Below, piece by piece: positions 55,948-64,000 of a stretch of 64,000 bases of DNA. Under the pieces are notes generated by a model. It saw only the letters and a list, made by a program, of their open reading frames with translations. It made no database searches and had not been told where the DNA came from. Every line of letters begins with the position of its first letter. Positions within the stretch are counted from its first letter, which is position 1. The position numbers were made by a program, and so were the translations under genes. The DNA comes from Clostridium sp. D43t1_170807_H7 (lineage in GTDB: Bacteria > Bacillota > Clostridia > Clostridiales > Clostridiaceae): assembly GCF_015555905.1 (NCBI RefSeq), contig NZ_JADNLK010000004.1, forward strand, positions 1 through 64,000, read 5' to 3'.

Positions 55948-57081
55948 TTAAAGTTTTGCTATAAATTTTTCTATTCTTTTTAATGCTTCTACTAACTCAT
56001 CTTCTGAATAACAATATGATATTCTTAAATATCCTTCACCACCAGTACCAAATGCAGTTCCTGGTACACAAGCAACTTTTTCTTCATGTAATAATCTTAA
56101 AGCAAACTCCTCAGAAGGAATATTAAATTTTTTTATTGAAGGAAATACATAAAATGCACCTTGTGGAATAACAACATCTAATCCTATATCTTTAAGTTTA
56201 TTTACAACAAGCTCCTTTCTATTATTAAAGACCTCCTTCATATGATTTACATCCTGCAATCCATATTTTAATCCATTATAAACAGCCCACTGACAAATAG
56301 ATGGAGCACAAGATACATTATACTGATGAACCTTTATAATCTCATTCATTAACTCTTCACAACATGCATAATATCCAACTCTCAATCCAGTCATTGAAAA
56401 CATCTTTGAAAATCCACCTACATAAATTATCTTATCCTTAATTTCCTTACATTGAGCAACACTATAATACTCATCATAACATAAAGATTCATATATCTCG
56501 TCTGTAATAACTACTATATCATTTTCTTTAATTAGCTCTACTAACTGTTTTTTCTCTTCTTTTGATAATATTGCTCCTGTAGGATTACTTGGTAATGATA
56601 ACACTAAATACTTTATATTCATATCTTTTATTTTATTTTTTATATCTTCTACATTAATTTTAAATTCATTATCTAAAGAATAATTTACTACAGATCCACC
56701 CAATATTGTAACTATACTTTCATACGCTGGATAAGCTGGTGTTGGAATTAAAACCTTATCCTCTTTATTTAATAATGCTGTAAAGATATTAAATAAAGCT
56801 TCACTACCACCAACAGTAACACAAATCTCATCAGCTCTATAACTAATATCTTTATTTAAAAGATATTTACTTATTTCTTCTCTTAATTCAACTATACCTA
56901 AATTACTTGTATATGTAGTTTTATTTTCCTTTATTGCACTTATTAAACCTTCCTCAATAGACACTGGTAACTTAAAATCTGGTTGACCTAGAGTTAATGA
57001 AATTGCTCCATCTACCTTTTGTACTTCATTATAAAATTTTCTAATTCCTGATATTTTAACACTATTTAAATTTTCGTTCAT
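55948..57081 (-). CDS. PLP-dependent aminotransferase, possible N-acetyl-LL-DAP aminotransferase
   Basis: 377 aa fold-type I aminotransferase with the PLP lysine in SFSKMFSMTGLRVGYYA and the conserved NPTGA loop. Divergent from dapH (186 nt apart). In clostridia that acetylate tetrahydrodipicolinate, the matching aminotransferase is often encoded nearby. That makes PatA a good guess, but general aspartate/aromatic aminotransferase cannot be excluded. Confidence 0.85.
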   Translation of the reverse strand: MNENLNSVKISGIRKFYNEVQKVDGAISLTLGQPDFKLPVSIEEGLISAIKENKTTYTSNLGIVELREEISKYLLNKDISYRADEICVTVGGSEALFNIFTALLNKEDKVLIPTPAYPAYESIVTILGGSVVNYSLDNEFKINVEDIKNKIKDMNIKYLVLSLPSNPTGAILSKEEKKQLVELIKENDIVVITDEIYESLCYDEYYSVAQCKEIKDKIIYVGGFSKMFSMTGLRVGYYACCEELMNEIIKVHQYNVSCAPSICQWAVYNGLKYGLQDVNHMKEVFNNRKELVVNKLKDIGLDVVIPQGAFYVFPSIKKFNIPSEEFALRLLHEEKVACVPGTAFGTGGEGYLRISYCYSEDELVEALKRIEKFIAKL

Positions 57082-57266
57082 CTTTATTGCCCCCTTAATT
57101 TGTTATTAAATCTCAATTTACTCTCAAGTAATTTTATAGTAAATGTAATATTCAGTAAAGTTTTTTTCTACAATTTTACTAATGTCTCTTTAAAATGCCT
57201 TATAATTCTATTATAATATAAATGCTTAAATAAAAAAATTGGGGCAAATGAAGAAAGGATGATTTT

Positions 57267-57977
57267 ATGAATTATAATTTAACTGATCCATATGAAATCG
57301 CAAGATTTATTAAAGAATCAAAAAAGACAACTCCAGTAAAGGTATATGTTAATGGAGACCTAAGTGATGCTTCACTAGATAATATTGAACATTATGGAGA
57401 CAATAATTTTTACATATTATTTGGAGAAAGTGATGTAATTACTGAAATAATATTAGAAAACAAGCACAAAATAAATTCTTTCAGAGTTGAAAATGATAGA
57501 AGAAACTCTGCTATACCAATGCTAGATCTTTTATCAATAGACGCAAGAATTGAACCAGGTGCAATAATTAGAGATAGAGTTTCTATCGGTAAAAATGCTG
57601 TAATCATGATGGGTGCTGTAATAAATATCGGTGCTGAAATTGGTGAAGGTACTATGGTAGATATGAATGCTGTAATTGGAGCTAGAGGACAATTAGGTAA
57701 AAGAGTTCACTTAGGAGCTGGTGCTGTTGTTGCTGGTGTTTTAGAACCACCTAGCAAGGAACCTTGCCAAATCGGAGACGATGCTATGATAGGTGCTAAT
57801 GCTGTTATCTTAGAAGGTGTAAAAATAGGAGCTGGTGCTGTTGTTGCTGCTGGTTCTGTTGTTACTGAAGATGTTCCTGCTGGTGTTGTTGTTGCTGGTT
57901 CACCTGCAAGAATAGTTAAAAACGTTGATGATAAGACAAAAGATAAGACTCAAATCTTAGATGATTTAAGAAAATAA
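57267..57977 (+). CDS. dapH: Tetrahydrodipicolinate N-acetyltransferase
   Basis: 236 aa left-handed beta-helix acetyltransferase with hexapeptide repeats (e.g. [20 protein letters not shown]). The N-terminal domain ([21 protein letters not shown]) identifies DapH, not DapD. It uses acetyl-CoA to make N-acetyl-L-2-amino-6-oxopimelate. Continues the asd-dapA-dapB pathway. Has its own promoter region and a strong terminator. Confidence 0.96.
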   Translation: MNYNLTDPYEIARFIKESKKTTPVKVYVNGDLSDASLDNIEHYGDNNFYILFGESDVITEIILENKHKINSFRVENDRRNSAIPMLDLLSIDARIEPGAIIRDRVSIGKNAVIMMGAVINIGAEIGEGTMVDMNAVIGARGQLGKRVHLGAGAVVAGVLEPPSKEPCQIGDDAMIGANAVILEGVKIGAGAVVAAGSVVTEDVPAGVVVAGSPARIVKNVDDKTKDKTQILDDLRK

Positions 57978-58006
57978 AAGGACTCCCTATTGGGAGTCCT
58001 TTTTTT
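57976..58006 (+). terminator. dapH terminator (bidirectional)
   Basis: AAAAGGACTCCC / GGGAGTCCTTTTTTT stem with a short TATT loop. Confidence 0.85.
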
Positions 58007-58017
58007 GTTGTTAGTTA

Positions 58018-58686
58018 CTATACTGCACCTTCTTCATGGTTAGTATTAGTATTGTGTGAAGTTTCTTCTGCAGATACTTTTTCCATCTTAGAAATGGATA
58101 CTTCATAAGCGACCTTTTTAACTACTTCAGTTTCATTTATCTTTTTTTGATATTCTCTACTTTGTAGTCTTCCCCATACTCTAATATTATCACCAACTTC
58201 TAACGTTTGACAGAATCTTGAATTTCTTCCCCACGCAATTGTTGGAATATAATCTGACTTATTGTAAGCTCTATTTACCGCTAATAATACATCTGCAATT
58301 TCTCTTCCAAATGGTGTTTTTCTGTATACTGGTTCTTTACATATATAACCATCTAAGAATATTTCATTTGGATTTTTACTCTTTTCTATGCATGGTTCTA
58401 TGTTTCTAGCAAAAACTGTCAATATTAACTTATTTGCTCCATCCACAAACTTATTATAAGATCTTAATTGACCTAATACTACTATTTCTTTACCTATAGA
58501 TAAATCCATATTACTAATAAGTCTTTCAGATACCGTAATGTTTAATAAATCTACAGAATCACTTAATCTTGTTACCTCCATTAGGAAAGTATAAAAACCT
58601 TCCCCATACATCTCATGACTAAACTCCATACCACTTACAATTTTTCCTTCAAGATAAATCTTGTTATTTAACATCAAATTGTCCAT
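58018..58686 (-). CDS. Single-stranded DNA-binding-like protein, two OB domains
   Basis: 222 aa. The second half (NEIFLDGYICKEPVYRKTPF... GDNIRVWGRLQSREY) fits an SSB OB fold; the first half looks like a second, divergent OB fold. Tail ends HEEGAV rather than the acidic DDDIPF of standard SSB, so this is a paralogue rather than the essential SSB. Role in recombination or competence is possible. Confidence 0.8.
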   Translation of the reverse strand: MDNLMLNNKIYLEGKIVSGMEFSHEMYGEGFYTFLMEVTRLSDSVDLLNITVSERLISNMDLSIGKEIVVLGQLRSYNKFVDGANKLILTVFARNIEPCIEKSKNPNEIFLDGYICKEPVYRKTPFGREIADVLLAVNRAYNKSDYIPTIAWGRNSRFCQTLEVGDNIRVWGRLQSREYQKKINETEVVKKVAYEVSISKMEKVSAEETSHNTNTNHEEGAV

Positions 58687-58803
58687 CTTTACCCCTCTCT
58701 CCCTTAGTAATTAATAAAAATTCTTATTGCTGTTATAAAAATATCAAGGATTTATTTCCATTATAATACAAAAACCTCATAACTTTCAATATTTTTCTAA
58801 TAT

Positions 58804-59562
58804 TTATTTTTTTATTTGCTCACCTTTTTCATCTATATAGTAATTATCATCATAAATCAACTCGCTTACAGTAACGAATTCATAGCCTTCCTGAGTTAAT
58901 TGACTAATAATTTTATTTAAATTTTGCGGTGTATATTTTGCATTATTATGAAAAAGAACTATCGATCCTTCTTTAATATTTTTCATAACTCTATTATATT
59001 CAACTTCTGCACCTGATTCTTTATAATCTATTGAATCAACATCCCACTGAATACATTCATACCCTAAACTTCTAACATACTCTAAAGCATCTTCATTATA
59101 ATCTCCACTAGGAAATCTAAATAATTTAATTTCACTACCTGTTGCAGCATAAACAATATCTTCTGTTTTCTTTATTTCATCAGCCATTCTTTCATGACTA
59201 ATCTTAGTAAAACTAGGATGAATATAGCTATGATTTCCTATTTCATGCCCACCTTCATTTATTTTCATTAGCTTTTCTCTATTTTCATCAGAATAATTTA
59301 TCCATCCCCCCATAACAAAAAAAGTACCTTTTGCATTATTTTGATTTAATACATCTAATATATCGTATATGTATTCATTTTCTGCCCAATTTACATCAAA
59401 AGTTAATGCTACTTTCTTTTCTTGAGTTGAAACTCTATATATGGGAACTTTCTTAGCTTCACTAGCTATGGTATTTTGAATTTTACCACTATAGATTATA
59501 GATACAATAATTACCATAAACATTATAAAAATATCAATATTTATTTTTTTGCTGATTTTCAT
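58804..59562 (-). CDS. Polysaccharide deacetylase, PdaB-like
   Basis: 252 aa CE4 family with an N-terminal membrane anchor (about residues 8-28). Metal histidines are in NHSYIHPSF, but the first motif is ALTFDVNW, with the second Asp of TFDD replaced by Val, as in the PdaB/YlxY type. A role in spore cortex peptidoglycan, or other cell-wall polymers, is likely. ATG after TTTAGGAGTAATATA. Confidence 0.85.
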   Translation of the reverse strand: MKISKKINIDIFIMFMVIIVSIIYSGKIQNTIASEAKKVPIYRVSTQEKKVALTFDVNWAENEYIYDILDVLNQNNAKGTFFVMGGWINYSDENREKLMKINEGGHEIGNHSYIHPSFTKISHERMADEIKKTEDIVYAATGSEIKLFRFPSGDYNEDALEYVRSLGYECIQWDVDSIDYKESGAEVEYNRVMKNIKEGSIVLFHNNAKYTPQNLNKIISQLTQEGYEFVTVSELIYDDNYYIDEKGEQIKK

Positions 59563-59687
59563 TATATTACTCCTAAACTTAATTTTTATTAATTTATATT
59601 CTTAATTTATAATATTATGACTACAATATTCCATCTAACAAATTTTATGTTATAATTAAATAGACACTTTCATATTGGAGGTTTAAT

Positions 59688-60221
59688 ATGTACGAAAATT
59701 CAGCTGAACTAGCAGAAAATAAACTTTTAGTATTATACGTTATAAAATCCTTAAGACAACCTATTTCTAAAACACAACTTACTGAAATAATTCTTGAAAA
59801 TAATTTTATTAATTACTTTACTCTTCAACAATATATTAGTGAATTAGAGACTGCTGAATTTGTTGAATATATTGAAAAGAATGATAAGAAATTAATAACT
59901 ATAACTACTAAAGGAGAGAATGTTCTTTCAATATTTAATGATAGAATTTCTCCAATAAAAAGAGATATAATCGACAATTATATCTCCAAAACAATAGACA
60001 ATATAAAAAAAGAATTAACTATTCATAGTGATTACACTATAGAAAAGAACAACTCTTTTATTGTTAATTTAAAGGCTCTTGAGGATGAAACACTACTTAT
60101 AGATCTTAAAATTTCTGTTCCAACTAAAAAGCAAGCAACGTCACTTTGCAATAGATGGAAAGAGAACCCTTCAGATATTTATACTAAAATAGTTCAAGTA
60201 CTTTTTTCTGATGAAAACTAA
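59688..60221 (+). CDS. DUF4364 family protein
   Basis: 177 aa. N-terminal winged-helix-like segment (ELAENKLLVLYVIKSLRQPISKTQLTE-type, about 7-95) and a C-terminal alpha/beta domain with ISVPTKKQA. Conserved in clostridia, function unknown, probable transcription factor. Overlaps the convergent propeller gene by 4 nt at the stop codons. Confidence 0.8.
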   Translation: MYENSAELAENKLLVLYVIKSLRQPISKTQLTEIILENNFINYFTLQQYISELETAEFVEYIEKNDKKLITITTKGENVLSIFNDRISPIKRDIIDNYISKTIDNIKKELTIHSDYTIEKNNSFIVNLKALEDETLLIDLKISVPTKKQATSLCNRWKENPSDIYTKIVQVLFSDEN

Positions 60222-61093
60222 AATAAAATCATGGCATTGGGTTCTGACTCGATTGCTATGATTTTTTTTATCTTCTCATCCTCAACAACAATCAATCTTC
60301 CCTTTAAATAATCACCTATATAAATTTTATTATCCTTTTTCAAAATCCCCTTTGGCATTCCGCCTATATATATGGTTTTAACTAATTTAAATGTTTTTTT
60401 ATCTATTACGCTTATACTACCTTCAGTAAAATTTGAAACATAAATATTTTTATTATCTTCATACATATCAATAGGTGATGTACCTACTTCAATTCTTGCC
60501 ACTCTATCAAATGTTTCTATAGAAAATATATCTAAGTAACCATTATCATCACTACCTAAATAACTTTCACATATATATATATTTTTTTTATCATTAGATA
60601 TCTTTACTTTTATAGGATATTCTGGAGTTAAGAGGGTTTTAACAATTTGATAATCATTTAAGTTTATAATTTTAGTGCAATTTTCTTCTAAATTTGATAC
60701 AAATAATAATCTTTTCTTATCATAATAATCAATGCTATGAGGCCAATTACCTGTATTAAGCTCCCATAACACTCTATTCTGATTTAAATCATAAGCAACT
60801 ATAGCATTTGATTCACCACAAATTGTATAAATTTTATCCCTCACTTTAACTACATCATTGGGTTTAGGTCCAATCTTAATATTTCTTACTTCTTCAAAAG
60901 TATCTCCTGAAAAAATAGATATAGAGTCACTATAATTATTTGCAGTTATAATTTCATTATCATATTTTCTTATTCCATGAGGTCCAACTGGTTTTTCAGA
61001 TAACTTAAATAGTATTTTTTTTACCTCAAATGTATCTAAATCAATTTTAGAAAGTGAATCTGCACCTGTATTGCATAAAACAATAGAGCTCAT
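60218..61093 (-). CDS. YncE-like beta-propeller protein
   Basis: 291 aa with repeats of about 40 residues (e.g. EVGTSPIDMYEDNKNIYVSN and GGMPKGILKKDNKIYIGDYL), a 7-bladed YVTN-type propeller. No signal peptide, so cytoplasmic despite homology to secreted relatives. Ligand unknown. ATG after AGGGGGTGTGTAGTTA. Convergent with DUF4364, stop codons overlap. Confidence 0.85.
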   Translation of the reverse strand: MSSIVLCNTGADSLSKIDLDTFEVKKILFKLSEKPVGPHGIRKYDNEIITANNYSDSISIFSGDTFEEVRNIKIGPKPNDVVKVRDKIYTICGESNAIVAYDLNQNRVLWELNTGNWPHSIDYYDKKRLLFVSNLEENCTKIINLNDYQIVKTLLTPEYPIKVKISNDKKNIYICESYLGSDDNGYLDIFSIETFDRVARIEVGTSPIDMYEDNKNIYVSNFTEGSISVIDKKTFKLVKTIYIGGMPKGILKKDNKIYIGDYLKGRLIVVEDEKIKKIIAIESEPNAMILF

Positions 61094-61250
61094 TAACTAC
61101 ACACCCCCTTAAAACTTCTATGTATTTTAATATATGCAGCTTTCAATAAGTTGGATACTAATACATTATTTCTTATTTTTCTTTATTTTTCTACAAACTC
61201 AATATATAATTAATAAGTAAATTATTACTTATTAATTAGGAGGAGTACAA

Positions 61251-61502
61251 ATGTTTGTTTATAAAACATCTGGAGTATGTGCTACAGAAATACATGTAGA
61301 AGTTAAAGATAACGTTATTGAAAATGTTGAATTCGTAAGGGGATGTCCTGGTAATTTATTTGGTATTTCACTTCTTGTAAAGGGCATGAATATTGATGAA
61401 GCAATTCAAAAATTAAAGGGTATTGATTGCAGAGGAAAAGGAACTTCTTGCCCGGATCAATTATCAAAAGCTCTAATAGAGTATAAAAACAATAATAATT
61501 AA
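61251..61502 (+). CDS. TSCPD-domain protein
   Basis: 83 aa with C-x2-C and ending KGTSCPDQLSKAL, the TSCPD domain found at the C-terminus of B12-dependent ribonucleotide reductases and as stand-alone proteins. Four cysteines may bind metal. ATG after AGGAGG. Ends at a strong terminator shared with deoD. Confidence 0.82.
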   Translation: MFVYKTSGVCATEIHVEVKDNVIENVEFVRGCPGNLFGISLLVKGMNIDEAIQKLKGIDCRGKGTSCPDQLSKALIEYKNNNN

Positions 61503-61515
61503 TAGTATTGTTTAT

Positions 61516-61549
61516 AAAAAAATGACAAGCTTTTGCTTGTCATTTTTTT
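61516..61549. terminator. Bidirectional terminator between the TSCPD gene and deoD
   Basis: AAAAAAATGACAAGC, loop TTTT, GCTTGTCATTTTTTT perfect 15-bp stem. Confidence 0.85.
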
Positions 61550-61551
61550 AT

Positions 61552-62262
61552 CTATTTAATTAATTCTAATGCAATTTCCATCATATCTGTGAAAGTATTT
61601 TGTCTTTCCTCTGGTGATGTTTCTTCTCCTTTGAAGATATGATCTGATATTGTTAATATAGATAATGCTTCAACATCATTTTTTGCTGCTAATGTATATA
61701 ATTCTGCAGTTTCCATTTCTACCGCTAAAACTCCATAATCAGCCCAAGTTTTTAATGAAAAATGATTTGTATCATCATAGAATAAATCACTTGATAACAC
61801 ATTTCCTACCTTAACATTAGCTCCCTTTGATTTTGCTACATTATATGCGTTATATAATAAATCAAAATTCGCAGTTGGTGCATAGTCAAGACCATTAAAT
61901 CTTCTCTTATTAATTCCTGAATTAGTAGAAGCACTTTGAGCAAGAACTATATCTCTAACATTAACATCATCACTACAAGAACCTGCTGAACCTATTCTTA
62001 TAAGTCTTTTAGCTCCATAGAATTGAATTAACTCATTTACATAAATTGAATGTGAAGGTAATCCCATTCCAGTTCCTTGTATAGAAACTCTTTTTCCTTT
62101 ATACGTTCCAGTATATCCATACATACCTCTAACTTCATTATAGCAAACTGCATCTTCTAAAAAGTTTTCTGCTATAAATTTAGCTCTTAATGGATCTCCT
62201 GGCAATAATACTGTTTCTGCTATAGCCCCTTCTGGCGCCATAATATGTAAATGCTTTGACAT
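61552..62262 (-). CDS. deoD: Purine nucleoside phosphorylase DeoD
   Basis: 236 aa hexameric PNP: phosphorolysis of purine (deoxy)ribonucleosides. [14 protein letters not shown] and GSAGSCSDD are conserved, with catalytic aspartate in [12 protein letters not shown] at 62262 after GGAGGTAATGTTT; an earlier ATG at 62268 is too close to that RBS. Its free purines would feed the purine hydroxylase cluster. Confidence 0.95.
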   Translation of the reverse strand: MSKHLHIMAPEGAIAETVLLPGDPLRAKFIAENFLEDAVCYNEVRGMYGYTGTYKGKRVSIQGTGMGLPSHSIYVNELIQFYGAKRLIRIGSAGSCSDDVNVRDIVLAQSASTNSGINKRRFNGLDYAPTANFDLLYNAYNVAKSKGANVKVGNVLSSDLFYDDTNHFSLKTWADYGVLAVEMETAELYTLAAKNDVEALSILTISDHIFKGEETSPEERQNTFTDMMEIALELIK

Positions 62263-62452
62263 AAACATTACCTCCTTTATTTTGTTATTTATTAGTATAG
62301 TATATTCTTTAATAATAGTAAATGATTAGCTTTTCAATAAATTCAAAAATTTAGGTTGTTTTCTTTTTTATTTAATCATCATTTACGAGTATTTTATTTT
62401 AGTGTATACTTTTTTGTTTTATTTATTCTTGGTTTCAGCAACAAGCAAAATA

Positions 62453-62477
62453 AAAGAGCCACATACAGTGACTCTTT
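62453..62477 (-). terminator. folC terminator
   Basis: AAAGAGcCAC / GTGaCTCTTT stem overlapping the folC stop and followed by T residues on the minus strand. Confidence 0.7.
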
Positions 62478-63774
62478 ACTTAGTTAAAAATTTATTAATT
62501 ATTTTCCTCATATCTCCAATCATATATAATGATCCACTGGCCAATATAATATCATTTTCCTTGGCATTTTTTAGTGCTTCTAAATAAGCTTCTTCATATT
62601 TATCAAATGATCTGCAATTTTTGTTGTATTTAACTATTTCATTTTTTAAATCTTCTGCTAATTCAGCTCTTATTGAATTAGGAGTAACAGCATATACTTG
62701 TTTCGCCATAGGCGTTATTATTTTAACCATTTCCTCAACATCTTTATCAGCTAAAATACCTAAAATTAAATATAACTTCTCATATTTAAAATACTTCTTT
62801 ATATTTTTGCTTAACGTTTTTATCCCTTGTATATTATGAGCACCATCAATAACTATATAAGGACTATTTGATAAAACTTCTAATCTTCCTTTCCAAGTAA
62901 CATTCTTTATACTTTTTATAATGCTTTCAATAGATATATCTACTATTTTTTTATTGTTTAAAACTTCAATAGCTTGCATTGCAACACTTAAATTAATTAT
63001 TTGATGTTCTCCTAGTAAAGGAAGTAGTATATCAAATTCTTTTTTATATTTCAATAATTGATATGGCTTATCCTCATTTACTACATTTACAAACTCTAAT
63101 TTATCATCAAGTGCAATATAAAGTTCTGAATCCATTTCAATACATTTATTCTTAATTACTTTTAAAGCTTCTTCTTCCTGTGGATATATTACTGTAGGAA
63201 TATTTTTCTTAATAATCCCCGCTTTTTCTCCTGCTATCTCTTCTATAGTATTTCCTAACAAATTAGTATGATCAAAACTTATAGATGTTATGACCTGAAG
63301 TATTGGTGTAATAACATTAGTTGAATCTAGTGTTCCTCCTAATCCTACTTCTATAACTCCAAAGTCTATATTTTCTCTTTTAAAGTATAAAAGCATTAAA
63401 ACAGTAATTATTTCAAATTCTGTAGGATGATTATATCCACCTTCTATTACTTTATCTACTGCCTCCTTAACTTCATCCATTAACACTGCTAAGGTTTCTT
63501 TTGGAATATTATTTCTATTAATTTGAATTCTTTCTTCAAACTCTTCTATAAATGGAGAAGTATACATTCCAACCTTATATCCTGCCCCCATTAAGATTTC
63601 TGTTATCATTGAAGTTGTAGATCCTTTTCCATTTGTACCTGCAATATGTATAAGCTTTAAATCCTTTTCTGGATTACCTAGGTACTCTAATAATTTATAA
63701 GTTCTTTCTAATCCATAATTCGATCCAAAATTTCCAACACCTGTTATGTATTTCATTGCTTCTTCGTATCTCAT
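62476..63774 (-). CDS. folC: Bifunctional folylpolyglutamate/dihydrofolate synthase
   Basis: 432 aa Mur-ligase-like enzyme adding glutamates to folates. P-loop AGTNGKGSTTSM (about residues 45-56), and Mg/ATP motifs HIAGTNGKGS, EVGLGGTLDSTN and DGAHNIQG. Length is typical. ATG after GATGAGGTAAATT. Single gene between deoD's region and the partial gene at the edge. Confidence 0.95.
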   Translation of the reverse strand: MRYEEAMKYITGVGNFGSNYGLERTYKLLEYLGNPEKDLKLIHIAGTNGKGSTTSMITEILMGAGYKVGMYTSPFIEEFEERIQINRNNIPKETLAVLMDEVKEAVDKVIEGGYNHPTEFEIITVLMLLYFKRENIDFGVIEVGLGGTLDSTNVITPILQVITSISFDHTNLLGNTIEEIAGEKAGIIKKNIPTVIYPQEEEALKVIKNKCIEMDSELYIALDDKLEFVNVVNEDKPYQLLKYKKEFDILLPLLGEHQIINLSVAMQAIEVLNNKKIVDISIESIIKSIKNVTWKGRLEVLSNSPYIVIDGAHNIQGIKTLSKNIKKYFKYEKLYLILGILADKDVEEMVKIITPMAKQVYAVTPNSIRAELAEDLKNEIVKYNKNCRSFDKYEEAYLEALKNAKENDIILASGSLYMIGDMRKIINKFLTK

Positions 63775-63844
63775 AATTTACCTCATCTTATTTTACTTTA
63801 TACTATTAAATATAAATTATATTTAATAAAAAATCAAAATTTAT

Positions 63845-63885
63845 AAAGGTAAATCCCAATAATACTTATTATTAGAATTTACCTT
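63845..63885 (-). terminator. Terminator of the edge gene
   Basis: AAAGGTAAAT...ATTTACCTTT imperfect stem with inner ATAAT/ATTAT pairing and T-run on the minus strand. Confidence 0.65.
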
Positions 63886-63898
63886 TATTCTAATCTAC

Positions 63899-64000
63899 CT
63901 ATTCTTGTTGCACTATTTTATAATAAACATTTGATGTAATTATATATACAATTGCATAAAGTACAATAAATACTATTGTAGTTATTATTATTGATATTAA
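63899..64000 (-). CDS. Membrane protein, C-terminal 33 residues (truncated by window edge)
   Basis: Open frame running off the right edge, ending with TAG at 63899. The visible residues are one hydrophobic helix (IIITTIVFIVLYAIVYIIT) followed by SNVYYKIVQQE. This is the C-terminal helix of a membrane protein; nothing more can be said. Confidence 0.6.
   Translation of the reverse strand, partial: LISIIITTIVFIVLYAIVYIITSNVYYKIVQQE

Noticed and set aside
1-64000. CRISPR array, rRNA or tRNA genes
   Set aside because: No regularly spaced repeats, and no conserved rRNA or tRNA cloverleaf segments were seen by eye.

Overview
The window is AT-rich chromosomal DNA of a spore-forming Firmicute, most likely Clostridium sensu stricto. 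The evidence is the order rny-recA-pgsA-rimO-ftsK-tepA, several spore genes (CotF-like, Mn-catalase/CotJC-like, alpha/beta SASP, YtxC, PdaB-like), an acetylase-type lysine pathway, T-box and lysine-riboswitch leaders, and frequent TTG starts behind strong Shine-Dalgarno sites. No rRNA, tRNA or CRISPR array was seen.

Layout. 1-180: left end of an IS200/IS605-type element running off the window, with the tnpA start and an RBS-sequestering hairpin. 0.2-8.5 kb: housekeeping block on the minus strand (rny, recA with a LexA box, pgsA, rimO, ftsK/spoIIIE, tepA). 8.5-13.6 kb: accessory stretch with a secreted charged protein, a Gly/Cys repeat protein, a PadR regulator, two orphan genes and a compact plasmid-like module. 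The module has a coiled-coil protein with a probable ribbon-helix-helix N-terminus, a 35-bp palindromic operator, a repeat-rich intergenic region and a tyrosine recombinase interrupted at an A10 tract. 13.6-14.8 kb: spore coat/Mn-catalase operon. 14.9-23.5 kb: purine-type molybdenum hydroxylase cluster, two complete enzymes around a guanine deaminase, one with its molybdopterin subunit split over two genes. 23.6-34.5 kb: mixed genes (endonuclease IV, a small tandem RHH pair, Nudix, PPase-like, L,D-transpeptidase, cardiolipin synthase, methyltransferase, Cax antiporter, pentapeptide protein, orphans). 34.6-45.9 kb: DUF2156, pheST behind a T-box, SpoU methyltransferase, KtrAB, YtxC, Hsp33. 46-58 kb: SASP, lysine riboswitch with asd-dapA-dapB, a 54-aa protein with a forespore-like promoter, oppBCDFA, an aminotransferase and dapH. 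58-64 kb: SSB-like protein, PdaB-like deacetylase, DUF4364, YncE-like propeller, TSCPD protein, deoD, folC and the end of a membrane protein.

How the genes work together. asd, dapA, dapB and dapH, perhaps with the neighbouring aminotransferase, cover much of the acetylase branch to diaminopimelate/lysine. deoD, guanine deaminase and the two molybdenum hydroxylases outline purine salvage/catabolism. The most unusual region is 12.4-13.6 kb: nested palindromes, 12-of-13 inverted repeats flanking a promoter, and a recombinase that is only full length after a -1 shift in ten adenines. It could be a self-regulating or promoter-inverting plasmid remnant. This is inferred from sequence only.
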